Part shown: in pieces, positions 25,679 to 33,029 of the stretch
How the letters are laid out: the number at the start of each line of letters is the position of its first letter
Position numbering within the stretch: the first letter of the stretch is position 1
Origin: UBA4427 sp045106235
GTDB taxonomy: Bacteria > Myxococcota_A > UBA9160 > UBA4427
Assembly (NCBI GenBank): GCA_045106235.1
Contig: JBGCEJ010000011.1
Span: 1 to 64,000 of the forward strand
Direction of reading: 5' to 3'
Length of the DNA: 64,000 bases
Position numbers and translations under genes: made by a program
The notes under the pieces: generated by a model
The model's database searches: none
Seen by the model: only the letters and a program-made list of their open reading frames with translations
What the model was told of the DNA's origin: nothing

Positions 25679-26536
25679 ATGCAGGATTTTAAGGGGCGCG
25701 TCGCGGTGGTGACCGGGGCGGCAAGCGGAATTGGGCTGGGTGTAACGGAACGATTTCTCGCGGAGGGGATGAAAGTCGTCTTAGCGGACCTTGAACGAGA
25801 GCGACTCGACCGAGAAGTGAAGCGGCTTTCTGAGGCGGGCGGAGACGTTCTGGGTGTCGAATGCGATGTGCGGGATCCGGACTCGGTCTCGGATTTGGCG
25901 AAGCAGACGCTTTCTCATTACGGCGGGGTCCACGTTGTGATGAATAACGCGGGGGTCGCGCCGGCGGGTCCAATGCTCGAGACGACGCCGAAGGATTGGC
26001 AGTGGATCGTCGACGTGAATATTCTAGGCGTAGCCTACGGAATCTCCGCATTCGGGCCGATTCTGCGCGATGCAGGTGAGGGGCATATTATCAATACCGC
26101 GTCGGAGGCGGGGCATGTCTCGAGTGCGGTGTTAGGGATGTATACGGCGACGAAACACGCGGTCGTCGGCATGACGGAATCGCTTTTTCGGGAGCTTGAG
26201 GGATCCGGTGTCGGCGTCCACTGCTTGTGTCCGAATCTTGTGGATACGCAGATTTTCAACTCCGAACGAAACCGAGATGATGGGGCGGAGATGACCGCCG
26301 CTCAGACTGCGACGATCGCTCCGCTCAGAGAGGCGATTTCGGCGATGGGGATTGGCGTCGGGAAAGTCGCGGGGGACATCGTGGACGCGATGCGTGAGGA
26401 TCAATTTTGGATTTTTACGCACGATATGACGAAGTCGGCGCTGGGTGTCCGATACAAGGATATCGAGGCAGGGCGCAACCCTTCAAATCCCTACGTCGGG
26501 ATGGAAGAGATCCAGGATCTCGTGACACCGACCTGA
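25679..26536 (+). CDS. Short-chain dehydrogenase, MlaB/hydroxysteroid-like
   Basis: 285 residues from ATG 25679, which has GAGGAG 7 bp upstream; an upstream in-frame GTG at 25646 is less likely. It has FKGRVAVVTGAASGIGLGVTERF, MNNAGVAP, the Ser/Tyr/Lys set INTASEAGHVSSAVLGMYTATKHA, and a long C-terminal part (NLVDTQIFNSERNR). This resembles the SDR branch often found beside acyl-CoA and steroid catabolism genes; the same form recurs at 32043 and 56199. It heads a probable operon with a DoxX gene 56 bp downstream. Confidence 0.9.
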   Translation: MQDFKGRVAVVTGAASGIGLGVTERFLAEGMKVVLADLERERLDREVKRLSEAGGDVLGVECDVRDPDSVSDLAKQTLSHYGGVHVVMNNAGVAPAGPMLETTPKDWQWIVDVNILGVAYGISAFGPILRDAGEGHIINTASEAGHVSSAVLGMYTATKHAVVGMTESLFRELEGSGVGVHCLCPNLVDTQIFNSERNRDDGAEMTAAQTATIAPLREAISAMGIGVGKVAGDIVDAMREDQFWIFTHDMTKSALGVRYKDIEAGRNPSNPYVGMEEIQDLVTPT

Positions 26537-26592
26537 GTTCGGTTGCGTGTTTGGACTCTTCTTGATCGACCTCACCGAGCGGGAGCACTGAG

Positions 26593-26982
26593 ATGAACTT
26601 TCTAACGCCCTTTCAAGCATATTTTTACGCAGCGATGCGGATCGTTGTGGGCTTTCTCTTTCTCTGGCACGGGACTCAGAAGCTGTTCGGAATCCCAGGC
26701 GGTGTTCAGGAAGGGGTTCCGGCGTTCATTCGCTACGGAGCCGGCGGCATTGAACTCGTCGGCGGTGTTCTGGTGATGATTGGCCTAATGACTCGGCCGG
26801 CGGCGTTCCTCTGTAGCGGGACGATGGCCGTAGCCTACTGGCTTGCTCATGGGCTAAAAGCGCCTCTGCCCGTCGAGAACGGCGGAGAGCTCGCGATGCT
26901 CTATTGCTTCGTTTTCCTGTTCATCGCAGCGAAGGGCGCAGGCATTTGGAGCGTGGATGGTCCGGGTGCGGTGGGTGAATGA
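26593..26982 (+). CDS. DoxX-family membrane protein
   Basis: 129 residues with four predicted membrane helices: RIVVGFLFLWHGTQKLFG, IELVGGVLVMIGLMTRPA, FLCSGTMAVAYWLAHG and LAMLYCFVFLFIAAKGAG. The WHGTQKLFG motif and GPGA near the C-terminus are typical of the DoxX/DoxD family. Family roles are poorly defined (thiosulfate:quinone oxidoreductase subunit in one archaeon, oxidative-stress complexes in mycobacteria). The ATG has GGGAG 7 bp upstream. The next gene begins one base after its stop codon, so translation is probably coupled. Confidence 0.88.
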   Translation: MNFLTPFQAYFYAAMRIVVGFLFLWHGTQKLFGIPGGVQEGVPAFIRYGAGGIELVGGVLVMIGLMTRPAAFLCSGTMAVAYWLAHGLKAPLPVENGGELAMLYCFVFLFIAAKGAGIWSVDGPGAVGE

Positions 26983-26983
26983 A

Positions 26984-27424
26984 ATGAGCGAAGGGGCTGA
27001 GGCGTCCGTTGCGCAGGTCGGAGCGCCGAACGGCCCAGCGGGCCAGCTTTGGCGGGCTTTGGTCGCGTTGGCCGCGCTCCCCGCGCCGATACGTCGGAAG
27101 GGTGAGAAGACGAACTGGGTCCCGGGCAGCAGTGAGAGTCTCGTCGTTGACTTCGACGAGGCGTATACGTCTTTCGTCGCGTCCTTCGAGTCACTTCCGG
27201 AGGAAACGCAGCTTCTGTCGCTCCAAGCGATGGACACCCACCTCTCGTCGATGGTGCGAGCTCAGGACGCCGATCTTTGGACACAGCAGGCCCATCGTTC
27301 GGATCCGGCTTGGGTCAAAGTGCGCGACCTTGCGGGGGATGTGATTGACGCCTTTGCTTGGCCAAAAGGAAGCGAGACGGGCTTGGCGGGTAGGCTCACG
27401 CTCCATAGCGGTGAGGCCGAATGA
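26984..27424 (+). CDS. Hypothetical protein in the DoxX operon
   Basis: 146 residues from ATG 26984; the frame is open further upstream but overlaps doxX. No known domain is recognised. It has an N-terminal Gly/Ala-rich part (AQVGAPNGPAGQLWRALVALAALPAP) and then a soluble, acidic helical part (FDEAYTSFVASFESLPEETQLLSLQAMDTHLSSM). No signal peptide is obvious. It starts immediately after doxX and overlaps the following small gene by 4 bp (ATGA), so the three genes look translationally coupled. Confidence 0.65.
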   Translation: MSEGAEASVAQVGAPNGPAGQLWRALVALAALPAPIRRKGEKTNWVPGSSESLVVDFDEAYTSFVASFESLPEETQLLSLQAMDTHLSSMVRAQDADLWTQQAHRSDPAWVKVRDLAGDVIDAFAWPKGSETGLAGRLTLHSGEAE

Positions 27425-27558
27425 TCTTGGACGCGGATTTGGTTGAGGTCGTCGCCTGCGCGCTCCGGCCGGCGGGGACGTGGGGGCGTTTTTTTTCGCT
27501 CGTCGCATTTGTCGCGGCGACGATTTGGGTTGCATCGCGCCGGCGGGCTCAGCCTTAG
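27421..27558 (+). CDS. 45-residue single-pass membrane protein
   Basis: Short frame of 45 codons starting at the ATG of an ATGA overlap with the preceding stop. It has an N-terminal acidic segment (MILDADLVEVV), a hydrophobic helix (FFSLVAFVAATIWVA) and a positively charged tail (SRRRAQP), the classical topology of a small membrane protein with the C-terminus inside. It ends 8 bp from the convergent folP stop, filling the gap exactly. Function unknown; it may assist the DoxX protein. Confidence 0.6.
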   Translation: MILDADLVEVVACALRPAGTWGRFFSLVAFVAATIWVASRRRAQP

Positions 27559-27566
27559 AAGGGGGC

Positions 27567-28379
27567 CTAACGGGCGAGCGCGGCTCTAATCTTGAGTGCG
27601 TCGCCTATGGCTGCAACGTCATGGGTGCGCAAGAAGTCCGCCCCCTGCTCGGCGGCATAGAGCTCGGCGGCCAGGGTTGCAGGGCCGATCGCTTCGACCT
27701 TACTTCCGGTGATCTTGCGGAGGAAGGATTTTCGGGAAACCGAGATCAGGACTGGGCGCCCAAAGCGCCTGCGGAGTTCCGGTATGCGCCTGAGCATAGT
27801 GAGCGAGGCTTCGGGATTACTGCCCAAGAAGAATCCCATCCCGGGGTCGATGATGAGGCGATCTTCGGCGACCCCCGCCTTTGTGAGTGATGTTAGGCGG
27901 GACTCGAAAAAACGCTCGACCGAGTCAAGGACTTCCTCAGGCTTGGCGGCATCGCGCGTTGCGCGGTCACGTTCGAGGAGTGAATGCATCACGATCAGAG
28001 CGGCCTCTCCACTTGCCAGCTCATCATGAAGCTCCGGATCGGGAAAACCTCGAATGTCGTTGAGGAAGGCGACGCCCTCTTTGAGGGCGAAGCGAATCAC
28101 TTCGGGCTCGGTTGCGTCGATGGAGATCGGGACTGAATGCGAGGTCGAATCCCGCAGCCCCTCGAGGACCGGGCGGAGGCGCGCGATTTGTTCCTCGGCC
28201 GGGACGCGCTGGGCGTCGGGGTTGCTTGAGGCCGGACCGAGCTCGAGGATATCCGCCCCCTCGGAGATCAAGTCGCGTGCTTGAGCCAAGGCGGCAGCGG
28301 GGGAGAGATACCGGCCCCCGTCCGAGAACGAATCTTCAGTGATATTCAGAATCGCAACGAGCTTGGGACGGTTCGACAT
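27567..28379 (-). CDS. folP: Dihydropteroate synthase (divergent)
   Basis: 270-residue TIM barrel of folate synthesis that joins pterin pyrophosphate and para-aminobenzoate. The hallmark N-terminal motif is present as LNITEDSFSDGG (usually LNVTPDSFSDGG). ILELGPASSNP replaces the common DIGGESTRPG; LNDIRGF, IIDPGMGFFLGSNPE, ISVSRKSFL and LRTHDVAAI follow. Several positions differ from E. coli FolP, including GMGFFL for GFGFGK and the absence of GxPxxM. It is therefore either a divergent true FolP or a DHPS-like paralogue. It stands alone, without other folate genes. Confidence 0.85.
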   Translation of the reverse strand: MSNRPKLVAILNITEDSFSDGGRYLSPAAALAQARDLISEGADILELGPASSNPDAQRVPAEEQIARLRPVLEGLRDSTSHSVPISIDATEPEVIRFALKEGVAFLNDIRGFPDPELHDELASGEAALIVMHSLLERDRATRDAAKPEEVLDSVERFFESRLTSLTKAGVAEDRLIIDPGMGFFLGSNPEASLTMLRRIPELRRRFGRPVLISVSRKSFLRKITGSKVEAIGPATLAAELYAAEQGADFLRTHDVAAIGDALKIRAALAR

Positions 28380-28827
28380 TCAGCTGGATTTTCCGGATTT
28401 TGAGTGGCTGGGGCTTTCCGCTGAGCCGGGCTCAGGAACCTGCGACCTGGCGTGGGCGTGGGCGTGGGCGTAGGCGTGGGCGTAGGCGTGGGCGTATGCA
28501 TCGGCGAAGGCCTCTGGGCGCCCCAGTTTTTACATCGCTTTTACGCGCTGAAACGACCCTGGTCTCTAGGCCGGGATATGCTCCGCGATGAAATCCAGGG
28601 CGCCGCTGAGCGTATACCGTTTTGTAGAAAATTGGTAAACGTCGACGATTCGCCAGGATTCCCCCCCGTTTTGACCCTAGGCCGAGTTCAATCCCTAGGC
28701 CCTTGATGCCGATGTCGTGATACGGCCCAAGGGCCATTGCCGACGCCGAAGAGGGCCAGCGCCGAAGCGAGGGGAGCCATCCGGTTCGGGGCGGTTTTTC
28801 TATTGACGGCGAGAGATGAGAGAACGT
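28380..28827. other. Gap before the desaturase: hexamer repeat and palindromes
   Basis: No gene is seen. The gap holds an eight-copy hexamer array (28451-28498), an imperfect palindrome with TTTTGTAGAAAA at its core (28616-28636), and two direct copies of CCCTAGGCC (28675-28683 and 28693-28701) whose centre CCTAGG is itself palindromic. These last elements are good candidates for regulator binding ahead of the desaturase. Confidence 0.5.
28451..28498. repeat. Hexanucleotide tandem repeat (CGTGGG)8, imperfect
   Basis: Eight contiguous 6-bp units: CGTGGG x3, CGTAGG, CGTGGG, CGTAGG, CGTGGG, CGTATG. The array is upstream of both folP and the desaturase and is not within a supported gene. It is microsatellite-like and likely variable between strains. 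Confidence 0.9.
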
Positions 28828-29739
28828 ATGAGCACCGCAATCGACTTTGATCCAACCGCAGGCAGCACGACGAAGGGGCAGGCGCCCCCTGCCTCCCCTG
28901 GAATCGAAGAAACCGCGAACGCAGGTCACGCCGAAAAGACCGTCTCGACCGGTAAGGGCACTTGGCTTCGCTACACGGCGGATCGACTGCCGGTCGCCTA
29001 CACCTGCGCGGGTTTCCTGCTCCACGCGGCGGTCTTTTTCTGGGCCCCGACTTGGCTGGCCGTGCTCTTCGTCTTGCCACTTTTCGCGGTCAGCATTCTG
29101 ATCTCGCCGATCAACCATCATCATCAGCACTTCAATGCTTTCCACGCGCCTTGGCTCAACCGGGTCTATGACCTGTTGCTCGCGCTGCAGACTGGGATCG
29201 CACCCTACGCCTGGACGCTCCATCACAATTTGGGGCATCACCGGAACTACCTGAATCAGCGCCCGCATTCCGAGCCGGACGAATCAAAGTGGACGCGCCG
29301 GGATGGCTCGACGATGGGCCGGGCGGAATACACCCTCGATCTGTTGCTTCATCACCAGATCGATATTCTGCGCATCGGGCGCAAGTACCCCAAATATTTC
29401 CGGGCGTTCCTGCTGATGAAGATTCCGCTGTGGATCGTTCTGGGCGGCGCACTCTACCTCAACGCGACGAACGCCTTCCTCGTGATTCTGCTGCCGGGAT
29501 TCATGGCCCTCGCCCATACCGCGTGGGTGACCTACGGCCATCACGCCGGCCATCACCCGACCAGCCACTACGATGCCAGCACGAATAACATCAACCCGCT
29601 CTTCAATTTTCTGACCTGCAACCTGGGCTATCACACGGCGCATCATAAGCGGCCGGGTGTGCATTGGTCTCTGCTCCCCAAGCTGCACGAAGAGATTGCG
29701 CATCTGATTCCGGAAGAGCAGATCCAAGAATCCTTCTGA
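28828..29739 (+). CDS. Membrane fatty-acid desaturase/hydroxylase-like protein
   Basis: About 303 residues from ATG 28828 (ATG 28816 is also possible). Di-iron histidine boxes are present: INHHHQHFNAFH, LHHNLGHHRNY, YGHHAGHHPTSH and YHTAHHKRPGVHW. Hydrophobic helices (FLLHAAVFFWAPTWLAVLFVLPLFAVSILI and IPLWIVLGGALYL, LVILLPGFMALAHTAWV) place it in the membrane. The family inserts double bonds or hydroxyls into acyl chains or related lipids using O2 and an electron donor. The Rieske-type ferredoxin encoded convergently next door is a possible partner, though not in the same operon. Confidence 0.87.
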   Translation: MSTAIDFDPTAGSTTKGQAPPASPGIEETANAGHAEKTVSTGKGTWLRYTADRLPVAYTCAGFLLHAAVFFWAPTWLAVLFVLPLFAVSILISPINHHHQHFNAFHAPWLNRVYDLLLALQTGIAPYAWTLHHNLGHHRNYLNQRPHSEPDESKWTRRDGSTMGRAEYTLDLLLHHQIDILRIGRKYPKYFRAFLLMKIPLWIVLGGALYLNATNAFLVILLPGFMALAHTAWVTYGHHAGHHPTSHYDASTNNINPLFNFLTCNLGYHTAHHKRPGVHWSLLPKLHEEIAHLIPEEQIQESF

Positions 29740-29770
29740 TCGCCCTTGTCCGCTCCTCAGCCCGCCGCGT

Positions 29771-29820
29771 CGTCCGCCTCAGTCCGCCCTAGTCCGCTTT
29801 AGTCCTTCCTGGTCCTTCTT
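29771..29820. repeat. Five-copy degenerate 10-bp tandem repeat
   Basis: Five units in exact register: CGTCCGCCTC, AGTCCGCCCT, AGTCCGCTTT, AGTCCTTCCT, GGTCCTTCTT. It fills the junction between the convergent desaturase and Rieske genes. No hairpin terminator is visible there. Confidence 0.8.
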
Positions 29821-29834
29821 GTAGCTCTGGCTTG

Positions 29835-30227
29835 CTAGCTGCGACGCCGATTCCGGGGGTCGTTGGTCCGCGCTTCCAGGTCGACCTCGATCTGTTCACC
29901 GTTCAATCGGGTCGCGAAACAGGGGATCGGGAAGCCGTCCGCGTTGTCCGGATCGAAGCCAGTTCGGACGTCAAAGGGCCAGCCATGGGCTTCGCAGACG
30001 ATGATGCACTTTTCGAATTGGCCTCGAGAGAGTGGGAAGCCAGCATGGGGACATGCGTCTTCCATCGCATAGATCTCGTTCCCGGAACGGTAGATCCCGA
30101 TCGCGATGCCTTCTTGGTCCTGGCGTTGCTCCGTAGTCAGAGGTGATCCGGTTTCCGGATCGAGAACGACACGCAGCCCCTGGCGTTCGGGGATGTCGGA
30201 AATTTCGGCAACGGGCACAAACGGCAA
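29835..30227 (-). CDS. Rieske [2Fe-2S] ferredoxin-type protein
   Basis: 130-residue small Rieske protein. The cluster ligands are in CPHAGFPLSRGQ and, 18 residues on, CEAHGWPFDVRTG, the CxH...CxxH signature of Rieske ferredoxins of ring-hydroxylating systems and nitrite-reductase small-subunit-like proteins. The start appears to be TTG, with GGAAGGGAG 7 bp upstream. It probably shuttles electrons to an oxygenase such as the neighbouring desaturase or a P450; the reductase partner is not in the immediate vicinity. Confidence 0.87.
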   Translation of the reverse strand: MPFVPVAEISDIPERQGLRVVLDPETGSPLTTEQRQDQEGIAIGIYRSGNEIYAMEDACPHAGFPLSRGQFEKCIIVCEAHGWPFDVRTGFDPDNADGFPIPCFATRLNGEQIEVDLEARTNDPRNRRRS

Positions 30228-30381
30228 AACGGCACTCCCTTCCTACTCATCGCGAGCAGAGAAGTTGAGTGCCGAAGAATGCCGCAAACAGCTGCGGGCG
30301 ACCATGCGGTCTTGAGCGAATTGCTTCGCCCCGCAATGACGGGTCGCCGCGCCGAGAAGGCGGGGCCCCAGTCAGAGCGTT

Positions 30382-30681
30382 TTAGTTATGCGCCAAGGCC
30401 GCCGGCAGCGTGCTGCCGATCAGCCGAACAGTGCAGGTTTCAAGACTGCCTTCCGGCGAGATCGCGCATTCCATTGACGTGGGACCCGAGAGTCCGGCGA
30501 ACTCAACAGACTGCTGCGCGGAAAAGTGCTCGACGGCAGCATCGAGCTGCGCGTTCGTTGTGTCCTCGATGGCGCTCGAGTTGAACGTAGAGGTGGTGAC
30601 TTGGGATTCCGCGGATGCGGCTCCGCTCGCGCTGAACGCGAGTAATGTGGAGAAAACTGTGAGTCGTGCTTTGAACTTCAT
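30382..30681 (-). CDS. Small secreted hypothetical protein
   Basis: 99 residues starting MKFKARLTVFSTLLAFSASGAASA, a clear Sec signal peptide with cleavage after ASA. The mature part of about 75 residues contains two cysteines (MECAISPEGSLETC), which could form a disulfide, and no recognised domain. The ATG has AAAGGAG about 10 bp upstream. It is probably monocistronic. Confidence 0.72.
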   Translation of the reverse strand: MKFKARLTVFSTLLAFSASGAASAESQVTTSTFNSSAIEDTTNAQLDAAVEHFSAQQSVEFAGLSGPTSMECAISPEGSLETCTVRLIGSTLPAALAHN

Positions 30682-30996
30682 TGTGGGGGGCTCCTTTGGG
30701 GGGTTCTATCGGAAACTCGATTGATCTCTTGAGGGCTAGATGCATCAGCTCAGAGAGTAATTTTCGCTTGCCGTTAGAATCGATGTGTGAACGGGATGAG
30801 GGTGCGGTGATTTGCGTTTGGCGGACATCATGCTGAGGATTTGCGTCCCGGTTTCTCGATTGAATTAGCTAGGTGAATTTCAAAATCGCCGGAACTAGAC
30901 TTTGCTCTTCTATATAAACGGCGAATTCAGGGAGCCCCTGAAGCCGCCGATTGCTGCGCAACCGAACGCTGCGGAGTGAAAGATGGAGAGCCGAGC
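30682..30996. other. Divergent intergenic region
   Basis: About 315 bp between the divergent secreted-protein and esterase genes. No gene is seen. It is less GC-rich than its surroundings and includes TATATAAA at 30911-30918, a possible -10 region for the esterase operon. No palindrome stands out. Confidence 0.4.
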
Positions 30997-31956
30997 ATGC
31001 AACTTTGGGACGAAGAACTTGAGAGCTACCGAGCAGAAGCGGCCGCGCTGCTAGAGCATTTGCCTGAGCTGACCGAGCCGGATGCGGGGATGGAGACCGT
31101 GGCCCGCGCCGTTGAGATTCGGAAAGGCTTCGAAGCCTCCGTTCCGTTCGTGCTTTCGGAGCGCGCGGAAGCGACAACGATTCCAGGACCTGCGGGTGAG
31201 ATTCCCGTTCGGCTCTTCAGGCCCGATGGCAAGGCGCGCGGCCTCTACTTGCATATTCACGGTGGTGGCTGGATTCTCGGAAAGCCCGAAATGGGTGATA
31301 TGACGAATGAGCATCTCGCGAAATCCATGGGGCTCGCGGTGCTCAGCGTGGACTACCGGCTCGCGCCCGAGCATGCCTACCCTGCAGGCCCTGATGATTG
31401 TGAAGCGGCTGCGGCTTGGTTGCTTGAAAACGGGCCGAGCGAGTTTGGTGCGGACAAGCTCTTTATCGGAGGCGAGTCAGCGGGCGGGCATTTGACCCTC
31501 GTGACGGCGCTACGGGTTCGTGACCGACTGAAGGCCGCAGAACGTTTGCTCGGCTTGAATCTGGTCTTCGGTTGGTACGACGTGAACGGCACGCCGAGTC
31601 AGCGCGGTAACGGCGGGCACAAGGATATGCTCAGCCCCGAAGGCCTTCGGTTCATGGTGGATTGCTTCACCCCGAAGCTCTCCGAGGAAGAGCGGCGTAA
31701 TCCGGACATCTCGCCGCTTTTTGCGGATTTGGCGGGCCTTCCCTCGAGTCTGCTCTCTGTCGGCGGCTTTGATCATCTGCGGGACGATTCGCTTTTCCTG
31801 GCTCCGCTGCTGGCTGCGGCAGGTGTCGAGACCGAGCTTCAGGTCTATCCCGATTCGCCTCACGGCTTTCAGGCGCTGCCGACGGAGATGGCGAAGGCTG
31901 CGGCCCGGCGGATGGATGACTGGATGTCTCGAACGATGAAGGCGGCGGGGATATAA
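30997..31956 (+). CDS. Alpha/beta hydrolase, hormone-sensitive-lipase type
   Basis: About 319 residues from ATG 30997 (GGAGAG 7 bp upstream). It has the family oxyanion motif HGGGW, a GESAGGH nucleophile elbow, the acidic residue in GGFDHLRDDS, and the catalytic His in SPHGFQAL. The segment SVDYRLAPEHAYPAG is typical of the HSL/bacterial esterase branch. It should hydrolyse short-chain esters or lactones. It opens a likely operon with an SDR (86 bp downstream) and an MFS transporter. Confidence 0.93.
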   Translation: MQLWDEELESYRAEAAALLEHLPELTEPDAGMETVARAVEIRKGFEASVPFVLSERAEATTIPGPAGEIPVRLFRPDGKARGLYLHIHGGGWILGKPEMGDMTNEHLAKSMGLAVLSVDYRLAPEHAYPAGPDDCEAAAAWLLENGPSEFGADKLFIGGESAGGHLTLVTALRVRDRLKAAERLLGLNLVFGWYDVNGTPSQRGNGGHKDMLSPEGLRFMVDCFTPKLSEEERRNPDISPLFADLAGLPSSLLSVGGFDHLRDDSLFLAPLLAAAGVETELQVYPDSPHGFQALPTEMAKAAARRMDDWMSRTMKAAGI

Positions 31957-31999
31957 CGCCCTGCGCTGCGACTTTAATGAATGAACGAATACAGCCTAT

Positions 32000-32021
32000 T
32001 GAGTCTTAGGTGAGTCTTAGG
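32000..32021. repeat. Tandem duplication of an 11-bp unit
   Basis: TGAGTCTTAGG occurs twice head to tail in the short gap before the SDR gene. Confidence 0.8.
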
Positions 32022-32042
32022 CGGATGAGGAGCGTTTCGGAA

Positions 32043-32918
32043 ATGAATGATTTCAAGGGCAAGATCGCGGTGGTGACCGGCGGCGCGGGCGACATCGGGA
32101 AATCGATCGCGAAGAGCCTGCTCGGCCAGGGCGCAAAGGTTGTGATCTCGGACGTGGAGCAGGGAGCGCTTGACCGAGCGGTCTCTGAATTGTCTGGCGC
32201 CGGAGAGATCAGTGGAATCGTGACGGATGTGTCCGACGCAGATTCCGTAGAAGCACTCGCATCGAAGGTCTATGAGCAGCATGGCGCTTGTCATCTGCTC
32301 TTCAATAACGCCGGAGTCGGCGCGCCTTCCGTGAACGTCTGGGAAACCACGATCAACGATTGGAAGTGGGTTCACGGTGTAAATGTGATGGGCGTGGTCC
32401 ACGGGATTCAATCCTTCGTGCCTCGGATGATCGAGGGCGGTGAGCCCGGGCGCGTTATCAACACCTCTTCGGGCGACGGCGGGATTGCTCCCTTGGGTGG
32501 CCAGTCCGTTTACGCATCGAGTAAGGCCTGTGTCTCGATCATTACGGAATGCCTCGAGACGCAGTTGCGCACCCAGCATCCTCAGCTGAAGGCCACGATT
32601 TTTTATCCAGCGGGCGGTCTGCTGAAGACCGGCATCTGGAGCTGCGATCGGAACCGGCCGGAAGAGTTGGCGCGGGAAAAACCTTCGGGCCAACCCGAGG
32701 ACCTGTTGGGCGACTTCATGAAGCAGGCCGATGCGGCGGGCATGGAACTCCAGTTTCAGGATCTCGACGAACTGGCAGAGGCGCTCCTTGCCGACCTCAA
32801 GGCGGATAAATTTGTGGCCATGATTGGAGTTGAGGGCGCAGGCGAGCAGCTTCATGCGCGGGCCGATAAGATTGGCCGTGGGGAAGCGCCGATCGATGAG
32901 CATTCGCATCTGGCGTAA
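32043..32918 (+). CDS. Short-chain dehydrogenase
   Basis: 291 residues from ATG 32043 (MNDFKGK), which aligns with the start of similar SDRs; ATG 32025 and GTG 32010 are alternatives. It has IAVVTGGAGDIG, NNAGVGAPSVNVWETTI, then the Ser-Tyr-Lys set INTSSGDGGIAPLGGQSVYASSKAC. The C-terminal region after the fold is long and acidic. It is similar in layout to the SDRs at 25679 and 56199, which suggests a locally expanded subfamily acting on related hydroxy or keto intermediates. It lies between an esterase and an MFS transporter. Confidence 0.9.
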   Translation: MNDFKGKIAVVTGGAGDIGKSIAKSLLGQGAKVVISDVEQGALDRAVSELSGAGEISGIVTDVSDADSVEALASKVYEQHGACHLLFNNAGVGAPSVNVWETTINDWKWVHGVNVMGVVHGIQSFVPRMIEGGEPGRVINTSSGDGGIAPLGGQSVYASSKACVSIITECLETQLRTQHPQLKATIFYPAGGLLKTGIWSCDRNRPEELAREKPSGQPEDLLGDFMKQADAAGMELQFQDLDELAEALLADLKADKFVAMIGVEGAGEQLHARADKIGRGEAPIDEHSHLA

Positions 32919-33029
32919 GTGAACTCGAAGGGCGGCTGCCGAGTCACTTGGAATAGAGCGCATCTCGTCTCCTGGGGCGATCTGCGATCCGTTCTGGGGG
33001 CGGCAGTCCCTCAACCTGCGCGAGGGGCA

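Noticed and set aside
28451..28498. CRISPR-like array
   Set aside because: Contiguous hexamers with no spacers; a simple tandem repeat.
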